Of a stretch of DNA of 9,441 nt, positions 1 through 5,927 are shown in pieces. Made by a program: the position numbers and the translations under genes. Origin of the DNA: VRUE01 sp035554595. GTDB taxonomy: Bacteria; Actinomycetota; Thermoleophilia; Solirubrobacterales; 70-9. The notes beneath the pieces were generated by a model. The model ran no database searches and had not been told where the DNA came from. It worked only from the letters and a program-made list of their open reading frames with translations. Each line of letters begins with the position of its first letter. The stretch's first letter is position 1. The stretch covers positions 1-9,441 of the forward strand of contig DATMIH010000056.1 in the NCBI GenBank assembly GCA_035554595.1. Reading direction: 5' to 3'.

Positions 1-519
1 CGTTGAGCCCTTAGAGACGATGCTGGTTCCGCATTTGGCGAAGAAGTACTCGATGTAGTCTTCGCCGCCGGCAGAGTAGACGAAGCGCACCGCCGGGTGA
101 CCGACCTTCACCTTCTTGAAGCTCACTTCGCGGTACTTCCCCGAGTGCTTCGCCCTCTCCCGCGAGAGTTCCGCGGCGGCAAGCGGCGCGACGAAACCGC
201 GCGATGGCCGTGAGGAGATCACGAGCTGGTATCTGGGGCAGCAAGGATCGTGCCAGGCACTCTTCAGGTAAGGGCCGGCGCGTTGATCGCTCCTCTCCTG
301 GATCCATTCGGTTTCCAGGTCGTATTCGGCCTGGTGGTAAATGCGTGTTTCGACGCTGGCCTGGCTCCCCTTTGAGGCGGGCGTCTTGTGGGCGCTGAGT
401 TGCTTGGCACTGGAGGTTTCGTCCCTGTCGCTGCTGCTGCCACAGCCGGACAGGAGGGCGAGCGCGGAGACGATCAAGCAGGCGGCTAGAAGCACGGCTG
501 TTTTCCCTACATTGATCAT
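1..519 (-). CDS. Putative secreted lipoprotein, partial (3' end beyond window)
   Basis: Reading the minus strand from ATG at 519 gives 173 open codons with no stop before the window edge, so the C-terminus is missing. The N-terminus is a classic lipoprotein signal: Lys6, a hydrophobic stretch at residues 7-22, then the lipobox Leu-Ser-Gly-Cys with Cys26 as the lipidated residue. A Gly/Ser/Asp/Thr/Lys-rich linker of about 30 residues follows. The folded part starts near residue 56 and contains a Cys-Cys pair at 93-94, another Cys at 163, and a segment around 129-168 with alternating polar and aromatic residues that looks like beta strands. I do not recognise the family; a substrate-binding or stress-type extracytoplasmic domain is possible. 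There is no clear Shine-Dalgarno. A TACTAT box lies 10 nt upstream of the ATG, which would fit a leaderless or nearly leaderless transcript. The gene is divergent from the transporter at 597. Confidence 0.72.
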   Translation of the reverse strand, partial: MINVGKTAVLLAACLIVSALALLSGCGSSSDRDETSSAKQLSAHKTPASKGSQASVETRIYHQAEYDLETEWIQERSDQRAGPYLKSAWHDPCCPRYQLVISSRPSRGFVAPLAAAELSRERAKHSGKYREVSFKKVKVGHPAVRFVYSAGGEDYIEYFFAKCGTSIVSKGST

Positions 520-529
520 CAGCGCTCTA

Positions 530-535
530 ATAGTA
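530..535 (-). promoter_or_regulatory. Candidate -10 box of the lipoprotein gene
   Basis: On the minus strand TACTAT fits the TAnnnT pattern and ends 10 nt before the ATG at 519, so transcription would begin 2-4 nt before the start codon. The only -35 candidate at the right distance (plus-strand 553-558, read CGCACA) is weak, matching the consensus only at the final ACA. Confidence 0.3.
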
Positions 536-537
536 AG

Positions 538-551
538 GCGATTTAAATCGC
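538..551. promoter_or_regulatory. Perfect 14-bp palindrome, candidate operator
   Basis: The sequence GCGATTTAAATCGC is its own reverse complement with no spacer. It lies in the divergent region between the lipoprotein start (519) and the transporter start (597), directly upstream of the candidate -10 box of the lipoprotein gene. Its AT-only core stands out against the GC-rich surroundings. A binding site for a dimeric regulator is the simplest reading; the regulator is unknown. Confidence 0.4.
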
Positions 552-582
552 GTGTGCGTGCCGGTGCGACGCCCGGCGCTCC

Positions 583-589
583 AAGGCGG
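583..589 (+). promoter_or_regulatory. Shine-Dalgarno deciding the transporter start
   Basis: AAGGCGG differs by one base from the ideal AAGGAGG and lies 7 nt before GTG 597, which favours this start over the upstream GTG at 552. Confidence 0.5.
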
Positions 590-596
590 CTATAGC

Positions 597-1475
597 GTGC
601 CGGACGTGGTGGCGCTCGGGATAGCGGCAGCGATATCGGCCTCGGTGCTCTACAACGCCTCGATCGCTCTGCAGGCACTGGAGGCGAGGGAGGTTGCGGC
701 GGAGCACTCATTGCGGCCCTCGCTCTTGGGGCGCCTCGTGCGCAATCGGCGCTGGCTGGGGGCGACGGCGCTTGGTTTGGCGGGGTGGCCGTTGGAGGTC
801 GTGGCGCTGCTGCTGGCGCCGCTCACCGTCGTACAGCCATGCCTGGCGAGCGGTTTGATTTTGCTGCTCTGGCTGGGGGCGACGCGACTGGGGGAGCGGC
901 CCGGGCTGCGCGAGTGGACCGCGGTGGCGGCGATCGCGACCGGCGTCGCCGGCGTCGCCCTGACCGCGCCCGACCGAAGCACCGAGCACGCGGGCGGCGG
1001 GGCGATTGCCCTGGCGGCGATCCTGATCGCGATCCCTCTCCTGGCCCCCTACGCGCTGCGCGGCCGCGCTCAGGCCTTCGGCACGCTGGCCGTAATCAGC
1101 GCCGGCTGCGGCTACGCCTGGACAGCGATCGCCAGCAAGCTGCTCACCGATGAGCTGGCCGCCGGCACGCTGCTGCTCGCGATCGGTTGGCTGGCAACGG
1201 CCGGGCTCTCGGAGGGCCTGGCGCTGCTCAGCGAGATGAGTGCGCTGCAGCGCCGGCCGGCGACCCACGTGGCGCCGGTGATGTTCGCGGTCCAGGTGCT
1301 CGTGCCGGTGCTGGTCGCACCGCTGATCTTCAGCGAGTCGTGGAGCTCGACGCCACTCGGCGGAGCCGCGTTGGTCACCTCGATCGCGATAGCGGTGGCC
1401 GGCACCATGCTGCTGGCCGGGTCGCGCCCGGTCGGGGCGGTCATCGAGAATGCTCATAGCGGCGATTCAGACTGA
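597..1475 (+). CDS. DMT-superfamily (NIPA-like/EamA-like) membrane transporter
   Basis: This is a 292-residue polytopic membrane protein with about nine hydrophobic segments spread over its whole length and almost no soluble domain. Two segments are typical of DMT/NIPA-like proteins. One, near residues 75-100, reads Ala-Pro-Leu-Thr-Val-Val-Gln-Pro followed by a Leu-rich helix. The other is a later copy around residues 222-246, with Val-Ala-Pro-Val-Met-Phe-Ala-Val-Gln-Val-Leu-Val-Pro. This suggests the internal duplication usual in the superfamily. The substrate cannot be read from sequence; family members export metabolites or drugs, or carry Mg2+ (NIPA). I chose GTG at 597 because AAGGCGG at 583-589 lies 7 nt upstream; a GTG at 552 would add 15 hydrophilic residues, overlaps the palindrome edge and has no ribosome binding site. 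The gene is followed by a 113-bp gap and is probably transcribed separately from the sugar genes. Confidence 0.82.
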   Translation: MPDVVALGIAAAISASVLYNASIALQALEAREVAAEHSLRPSLLGRLVRNRRWLGATALGLAGWPLEVVALLLAPLTVVQPCLASGLILLLWLGATRLGERPGLREWTAVAAIATGVAGVALTAPDRSTEHAGGGAIALAAILIAIPLLAPYALRGRAQAFGTLAVISAGCGYAWTAIASKLLTDELAAGTLLLAIGWLATAGLSEGLALLSEMSALQRRPATHVAPVMFAVQVLVPVLVAPLIFSESWSSTPLGGAALVTSIAIAVAGTMLLAGSRPVGAVIENAHSGDSD

Positions 1476-1577
1476 ATTCCGCCCGGCTTCGGTCCGCTTG
1501 CGCTGCTAGCCTTGCGGCCGCCTCTCGCGCTTTCACTCATTTTCGTCCCGCGAAGGCTTCCCAGCCACACTCACGCC

Positions 1578-1583
1578 AAGGAG
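1578..1583 (+). promoter_or_regulatory. Shine-Dalgarno in front of a GTA codon
   Basis: AAGGAG is followed after 5 nt (CCACC) by GTA at 1589-1591, which is in frame with the aminotransferase. No ATG, GTG or TTG exists in that frame between the stop at 1457 and ATG 1718, so this ribosome binding site points to 1589 as the original start position. Confidence 0.55.
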
Positions 1584-1588
1584 CCACC

Positions 1589-2623
1589 GTAGGGTCCGCA
1601 GAGACAAGCCGGATCGACGCGAGCAAGTTCGCGATCGGGTTCGACCATCGTGACCGCGCCAAGCTCTTCGAGCTCTGGACCGAGGTTCTCGATTCCGAGC
1701 AGTGGTCCGAGGGTCGCATGCTGGACGCCTTCGAGCAGCGCTGGGCGGCCTGGAACGGGCTGCCGAGCCTCGGTCTCTCGAGCTGGGCCGGCGGCGCGCT
1801 GGCGGCACTGGAGTTCGCCGGGGTGGAGGGGGAGACGGTGCTCTGCCCCTCCAATACCTTCATGGCGACGCCGTTGGCGGCCATTAACGCCGGCGCCACC
1901 GTCGAGTTCATCGACTGCAATCGCGATGATCTCTGCATCTCGTTCGACGACTTCGAGGCAAAGGCTGAGAAGCACAAGCCGAAGGCCGCGATTCTCGTCC
2001 ACATCGGCGGCCACATCGCCTTTGATGCCGAGCGGATCGCCGAGTACTGCCGCGCCAACGGGATCTTCCTGCTTGAGGACTGCGCCCATGCTCACGGTGC
2101 CGCGTGGAGTGGGCGCAAGCCCGGTTCCTTCGGCGACGCCGGCGTCTACTCGCTCTACGCGACCAAGACCGTCTCCACGGGCGAGGGAGGAGTGCTCGTC
2201 TCCGCCAACGAGGAGTTGATCGAGTTCGCCCGCAAGTTCCGCAACTACGGCAAGTTCGAGCACGAGGTCGACGGGCTCAACTTCCGCATGAGCGAGTTCA
2301 CTGCGGCACTGGGCCTGGTCCAGGCCGAGCGCATGGAGGAGATTGTTGCCTGGAAGAACGGCTATGCGGCCGAGCACCTCGACCCACTGCACCCGACTCG
2401 GCTAGAGCTGCCCGAGGGGATGACCTCGGGCCTCTACAAGTACATCGTCTTCGATCCGATCGAGAAGTCCACGGGCCGTGTCTACGAAGAGCCCTGCCAC
2501 CGCATCATGGGGCGCCCGGATGAGCTCCCGAACACCGACTGGGTGGCCGAGAACCACTGGTGCGTGCCGCTCTACTACCGGCCCGAGAGTCGTGAGGCCG
2601 CACTCAATCCCAAGGAGGCGTGA
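1589..2623 (+). CDS. DegT/DnrJ/EryC1-family PLP-dependent sugar aminotransferase
   Basis: Aminotransferases of this fold-type I family convert a keto group of a nucleotide-linked sugar to an amine using PLP and usually Glu or Gln as donor. Counting from 1589 (344 residues), visible marks are the Cys-Pro-Ser-Asn-Thr-Phe segment after the first strand (about 86-91), Glu-Asp-Cys-Ala-His (163-167, where Asp164 should contact the pyridine nitrogen), and Ala-Thr-Lys-Thr-Val-Ser-Thr-Gly-Glu-Gly-Gly with the Schiff-base lysine at Lys193. The segment Asn-Phe-Arg-Met-Ser-Glu (about 231-236) is also characteristic. Length is near the family norm of about 360-380. The coding signal (strong GC at third positions) and family-like sequence extend upstream of the first canonical start, ATG 1718 (residue 44), so that start would yield an N-terminally clipped protein. 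The sequence gives GTA at 1589 after a good ribosome binding site; a GTG changed by substitution or a base error is likely. The gene is probably first of a three-gene unit. Confidence 0.82.
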   Translation, partial: VGSAETSRIDASKFAIGFDHRDRAKLFELWTEVLDSEQWSEGRMLDAFEQRWAAWNGLPSLGLSSWAGGALAALEFAGVEGETVLCPSNTFMATPLAAINAGATVEFIDCNRDDLCISFDDFEAKAEKHKPKAAILVHIGGHIAFDAERIAEYCRANGIFLLEDCAHAHGAAWSGRKPGSFGDAGVYSLYATKTVSTGEGGVLVSANEELIEFARKFRNYGKFEHEVDGLNFRMSEFTAALGLVQAERMEEIVAWKNGYAAEHLDPLHPTRLELPEGMTSGLYKYIVFDPIEKSTGRVYEEPCHRIMGRPDELPNTDWVAENHWCVPLYYRPESREAALNPKEA

Positions 2624-2698
2624 GTGCGGAGCGAAAGAGCGCCAAGTTGGCCGGTGTCTATTAGCGCGAATGAGCGAAGCACGAAAGGGGTGTCATGA
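2624..2698 (+). CDS. Possible 24-residue linker peptide ORF (hypothetical)
   Basis: GTG at 2624 follows directly after the aminotransferase stop and has an excellent Shine-Dalgarno, AAGGAGG at 2612-2618, with 5 nt spacing. The frame runs 24 codons and ends with a TGA at 2696-2698 that overlaps the next gene's ATG as ATGA. The peptide (beginning Met-Arg-Ser-Glu-Arg-Ala, rich in Ser, Arg and Glu) matches nothing I recognise. It could be a translational-coupling leader, but an ORF this short also occurs by chance, and AAGGAG here also encodes Lys-Glu of the aminotransferase. Confidence 0.25.
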   Translation: MRSERAPSWPVSISANERSTKGVS

Positions 2699-5028
2699 GG
2701 GTCCTGGTAACCGGCGGCGGCGGCTTCATCGGCTCGCACGTGGTCGACCGACTGATCGAGCGCGGCGACACGCCGCGGATCTTCGACCTCAGCGCTTCGC
2801 CCTACCACTCGCCGCTGGAAGTCGAGACCTTTACCGGCAGCATCACCGACCCGGCCAACCTGGACCTGGCGATGCGCGACTGCGACGCCGTCATCCACCT
2901 TGCTGCCGTTGCCGACGTTGGCCACGTCCTCGCCGATCCGGTCTTGGCCGAGGAGGTCAACACCCGCGGCACGCTCAACGTGCTCGAGGCTGCCTGCCGG
3001 GCCAAAGTCGGCCGCGTCGTCTACGGCTCGACCACCTGGGCCTACAGCGACTGCCCCGAGCAGGAGGTGGACGAGGAAACGCCGATCCCGGCTCCGCGCC
3101 ACCTCTACACCGCGACCAAGCTTGCGGGCGAGACATACTGCGCCGGCTACGCCGAGCTCTACGAGCTGGAGAGCACCGTGCTGCGCTTCGGCATTCCCTA
3201 TGGCCCGCGCGCCCGCGCCGCCGGCGTCGTCGCCAAGTTCACCGACCTTTCCTTCGAAGGCAAGCCGCTGACGATCGCCGGCGACGGCTCGACGACCCGC
3301 AGCTTCATCTACGTCGAGGACCTCGCCGATGGCATCGTTGCGGCGCTGGCGCCCGAGGCCGCCGGTCGCACTTACAACCTTTCCGGCGACGAGGTCGTGA
3401 CGATCCTCGAAATCGCCGAGCGGGTGCAGGAAAATGTCGACACCTGCGAGATCACCCACACGCCGCCGCGCCCTGGCGATTTCCCGGGCAAGACGATCTC
3501 CAACGAGCGGGCGCTCGCCGAGCTCGGCTGGAAGGCCGAGACCAGCTTCAAAGAAGGGGTGCGCAAGTACGTCGAGTGGGTTCGCAATACCACTCGTCCG
3601 CCCGACCCGATCCCCGGCAAGCAGCCCTCGTTGAACGGCAACGAACACGCGGCCGGCGCGCTGCTCTCTGGCGCCGCCCGTGCCGAGGAGCGCTCCCCCC
3701 GGGTGCTGATCCTCAGCGCCGACATCGGCGAGGGCCACGATCTGCCGGCGCGGATTATCAAGGCCGACCTCGAAGAGGAGGTGCCCGGTGTCGATGTGGA
3801 GATCGCCAACGGACTCGAGGCGATGGGCAAGCTCTCCGCCGCGGTCCTCCGCAACGGCTCCAAAGTGACCTTCCGCTGGATGCCCTGGCTTTTCGACATC
3901 CAGTACTGGCTGATCACCAAGTTCGCCCCGGCCCGCTGGCTCTTCCACCATCTCGGCTACGTGTTCTCGGGGCGCGGCCTGTTGAAGGTCATCGAGGCAT
4001 ATGACCCCGATGCGGTGATCTCGACCTACCCCGGCGTAACCGCGGTCCTCGGGATGCTGCGCGAGAACCGCCGCCTGGAGATCCCGGTGCAATCGGCGAT
4101 CACCGACCTGGCCGGCCTGCGCTACTGGGCCCATCCCGGGGTCGACCTTCACTACGTCACCCATCCGGAGTCGATCGAGGAGGTCGAGAGGCTCGTCGGT
4201 CCGGGAACCGTGGAGTGGGTGCGCCCACCGATCTCGCGCGACTTCCTCATGCCTCGCACCCGCCGCGATGCTCGCGAGGCGCTCGACGTTCCGGCTCACG
4301 CCCGCGTCGTGCTCGTCTCCGGCGGCGGCTGGGGGATAGGCGACCTCGAGGGCGCGATCCGCTCGGCGCTGTCCGAGGATGCCCTGGTCGTCTGCATCAC
4401 CGGCCGCAACGACATCGCCCGCGAGAAGCTCGAGTCCGCCTTTGCCGGTAATGAGCAGGTTCGCATCCTCGGCTTCACCGAGCAGATGAGCGATTGGATG
4501 GCCGCCGCCGACGCGATGATCCACGCTACCGCTGGCCTCACCGTGCTCGAGGCGCACATCCGCGGCTGCCCGGTCGTTTCCTATGGCTTCTCGGCCGGTC
4601 ACCTGCGCGCCAACAACGCCGCTTTCGAACGCTTTGGCCTGGCTGAGGTGGCGGGCTCCAAGCACGAGCTGGAGTCGGTCCTGCGCCACGTCACCAGGGA
4701 GCGCCGCTCGCCGGATTCCTCCTTCGCCTCACTGCCCTCGCTCGCCTCGCGCGTGCTCGCCGTGCGCCCGCGGGTGCGCCCGCAGCCGGTCTGGCGCCTG
4801 CGCACGGAGCGGGTGGCAACGGCTGTTGTCCTCGCTCTGATCGCGGTGGTGATGCTGTTCACCGTGATCGATCGCGAAGCCCCCTACAAGGTGGTCGCCA
4901 AGCCGCTCGAGGGTCGCATCCACTTCGGCAAGGACACCGATACCCCGACCCCGGCCGTAGAAAGCTCCAAGCCGGCGCAGTCGGCCCCGACGGCTGGCAA
5001 GCAGGCGGACGCCAGCAGCGGGAATTGA
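2695..5028 (+). CDS. Fused NAD-dependent sugar epimerase / MGDG-synthase-type glycosyltransferase with C-terminal TM anchor
   Basis: This single 777-residue frame holds three parts. Residues 1 to about 300 form an extended short-chain dehydrogenase/epimerase: the NAD-binding Gly-rich loop ends at Gly7-Gly10 and Gly13, Ser112/Thr113 supply the hydroxyl, and Tyr138 and Lys142 form the YxxxK pair. Residues about 303-334 are a hydrophilic linker. Residues about 335-690 are a GT-B transferase of the MGDG-synthase/MurG/GT28 type: Ser341-Ala-Asp-Ile-Gly-Glu-Gly-His348 resembles the N-terminal MGDG-synthase signature, Gly543-545 opens the nucleotide-binding half, and Ala611-Thr-Ala-Gly-Leu-Thr-Val-Leu-Glu-Ala is the donor-binding region. 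Residues about 706-726 are one TM helix, followed by about 50 residues rich in Pro, Ser, Thr and Lys, presumably outside. Likely role: make a nucleotide sugar and pass it to a membrane lipid acceptor; donor and acceptor are unknown. ATG 2695 has AAAGGGG at 2684-2690. Confidence 0.85.
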   Translation: MRVLVTGGGGFIGSHVVDRLIERGDTPRIFDLSASPYHSPLEVETFTGSITDPANLDLAMRDCDAVIHLAAVADVGHVLADPVLAEEVNTRGTLNVLEAACRAKVGRVVYGSTTWAYSDCPEQEVDEETPIPAPRHLYTATKLAGETYCAGYAELYELESTVLRFGIPYGPRARAAGVVAKFTDLSFEGKPLTIAGDGSTTRSFIYVEDLADGIVAALAPEAAGRTYNLSGDEVVTILEIAERVQENVDTCEITHTPPRPGDFPGKTISNERALAELGWKAETSFKEGVRKYVEWVRNTTRPPDPIPGKQPSLNGNEHAAGALLSGAARAEERSPRVLILSADIGEGHDLPARIIKADLEEEVPGVDVEIANGLEAMGKLSAAVLRNGSKVTFRWMPWLFDIQYWLITKFAPARWLFHHLGYVFSGRGLLKVIEAYDPDAVISTYPGVTAVLGMLRENRRLEIPVQSAITDLAGLRYWAHPGVDLHYVTHPESIEEVERLVGPGTVEWVRPPISRDFLMPRTRRDAREALDVPAHARVVLVSGGGWGIGDLEGAIRSALSEDALVVCITGRNDIAREKLESAFAGNEQVRILGFTEQMSDWMAAADAMIHATAGLTVLEAHIRGCPVVSYGFSAGHLRANNAAFERFGLAEVAGSKHELESVLRHVTRERRSPDSSFASLPSLASRVLAVRPRVRPQPVWRLRTERVATAVVLALIAVVMLFTVIDREAPYKVVAKPLEGRIHFGKDTDTPTPAVESSKPAQSAPTAGKQADASSGN

Positions 5029-5723
5029 TCAGAGGGCTGCTCGGCGCCGGCGGCTCGGCGGCTGCGGTCCTGCACGTCGGCCCGGCGCTGGCGCCGATCG
5101 TGCCTGGGCTCGGCCCGGCGCTCGGCATAGAGATGAGGCGGGGTGACGACGGGGTCGCCCTCACCTTCGATGACGGACCCCATCCACAGGGCACGCCAGC
5201 GGTGCTCGAGGTCCTGCGCGAGCGCGGCGCAATGGCAACCTTCTTCTTGGTCGGCGAGCAGGTAGAGCGTTACCCGGCGCTGGTCACTGAGATCGTGGCG
5301 GCGGGGCACGGCGTCGAGCTTCACTGCTTTCGCCACCGCAACAACCTGCGGCTCGGCCCAGCCAGCTTCCTCGAAGATGCGGAGCGGGCGCGGGTGTCGA
5401 TCGAGGAGGCTGGTGGCAGTGCAGTGACCTGTTACCGCCCTCCCTACGGGATCTTCAGCGCCGCGACCCTGCGGGCGGTGCGGCAACGTGGTTGGCGACC
5501 CGTACTCTGGTCGCGCTGGGGTCGCGATTGGGATCGCGGCGCGACCGCCGAGTCAATTGCCCGTCGCGCAAGCGCCGGTCTCGGCCCCGGCGACGTGGTA
5601 CTACTGCACGATGCCGACTACTACAGCGCGCGCGGCTCCTGGGTACGTACGGCGGCGGCACTGCCGCTGATCCTCGATGAGATCGAGGCCTGCGGGCTGA
5701 AGACGGCCTCGCTGCGTCGTTGA
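5025..5723 (+). CDS. NodB-type polysaccharide deacetylase (carbohydrate esterase 4)
   Basis: CE4 enzymes remove N- or O-acetyl groups from cell-surface glycans or glycolipids with a bound divalent metal. The five NodB motifs are visible in this 232-residue protein: Thr-Phe-Asp49-Asp50-Gly-Pro (catalytic base and metal Asp), His100-Cys-Phe-Arg-His104 (metal His pair), Arg138-Pro-Pro-Tyr141, Arg167-Asp168-Trp169, and Leu-Leu-His195-Asp. Motif 2 has Cys where Ser or Thr is usual. Residues 1-35 are Gly/Ala/Leu/Pro-rich and may be a membrane anchor or uncleaved signal; there are few charges before residue 37. The start is TTG 5025, which overlaps the preceding stop as TTGA, a typical coupled arrangement; ATG 5133 (residue 37) would keep all catalytic motifs but lose the hydrophobic N-terminus. 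As the last gene of the unit it may act on the product of the upstream glycosyltransferase. Confidence 0.85.
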   Translation: MIRGLLGAGGSAAAVLHVGPALAPIVPGLGPALGIEMRRGDDGVALTFDDGPHPQGTPAVLEVLRERGAMATFFLVGEQVERYPALVTEIVAAGHGVELHCFRHRNNLRLGPASFLEDAERARVSIEEAGGSAVTCYRPPYGIFSAATLRAVRQRGWRPVLWSRWGRDWDRGATAESIARRASAGLGPGDVVLLHDADYYSARGSWVRTAAALPLILDEIEACGLKTASLRR

Positions 5724-5903
5724 CTCGGCGGGGCAAGGGTCCACTGGTCGCAGCCGGCAAACGCTTCGTCGAGGCGTCGCGCCATCGTGCTCCGAGGCCG
5801 ATCCTGATCGAAGATTTCCCTAGGCATGACTCTCCGTCCTGTAGGGGGCGTTATGGAACCTTCGCCTCTCGATCGGACGAAAAACATGCAAGTAGCGAAA
5901 AAG
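5724..5903. other. 180-bp non-coding stretch between convergent genes
   Basis: The stretch follows the deacetylase stop and leads to the hairpin at 5904. Open frames that cross it (for example from ATG 5826) run antisense into the hydrolase and show no family features. A small inverted repeat, CGATC-CT-GATCG, lies near 5801-5812. I see no RNA gene. Confidence 0.4.
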
Positions 5904-5922
5904 AACGCGCAGCTTGCGCGTT
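5904..5922 (-). terminator. Intrinsic terminator hairpin, probably bidirectional
   Basis: AACGCGCA, loop GCT, then TGCGCGTT forms a perfect 8-bp stem with a 3-nt loop. On the minus strand it lies 5 nt after the hydrolase stop and is followed by CTTTTTC, a good U-tract. On the plus strand it is followed by only two more T before a G, so termination of the sugar operon there may be weaker. Confidence 0.7.
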
Positions 5923-5927
5923 TTGCC

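Noticed and set aside
11..307. 98-codon minus-strand frame in the lipoprotein region
   Set aside because: It is in a different frame from the lipoprotein, which has the signal peptide, lipobox and protein-like composition across the whole region.
708..1457. 249-codon minus-strand frame opposite the transporter
   Set aside because: Its Arg/Gln/Pro-rich composition is typical of an antisense shadow; the plus strand encodes a clear membrane protein.
1461..1483. Hairpin GGCG-ATTCA / TGAAT-CGCC around the transporter stop as a terminator
   Set aside because: A 9-bp stem can form only with a 2-nt bulge, and no T-tract follows, so I do not call it a terminator.
1476..1577. Promoter for the sugar operon
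   Set aside because: TAGCCT at 1507-1512 could be a -10 box, but no -35 box lies at a suitable distance, so the evidence is too weak to annotate.
2624..2694. AGCGAA-type near-repeats as a repeat element
   Set aside because: There are only two short imperfect copies, which could arise by chance in GC-rich intergenic DNA.
2478..4004. 508-codon plus-strand frame overlapping the aminotransferase end and epimerase
   Set aside because: It is Arg- and Pro-rich nonsense in the alternate frame of two recognised genes.
2575..4689. 704-codon open frame on the minus strand opposite the fusion gene
   Set aside because: It is a shadow of GC-rich coding DNA. The plus strand carries recognisable epimerase and glycosyltransferase motifs, while the minus reading is low-complexity, rich in Gly, Ala, Arg, Asp and His, and has no family features.
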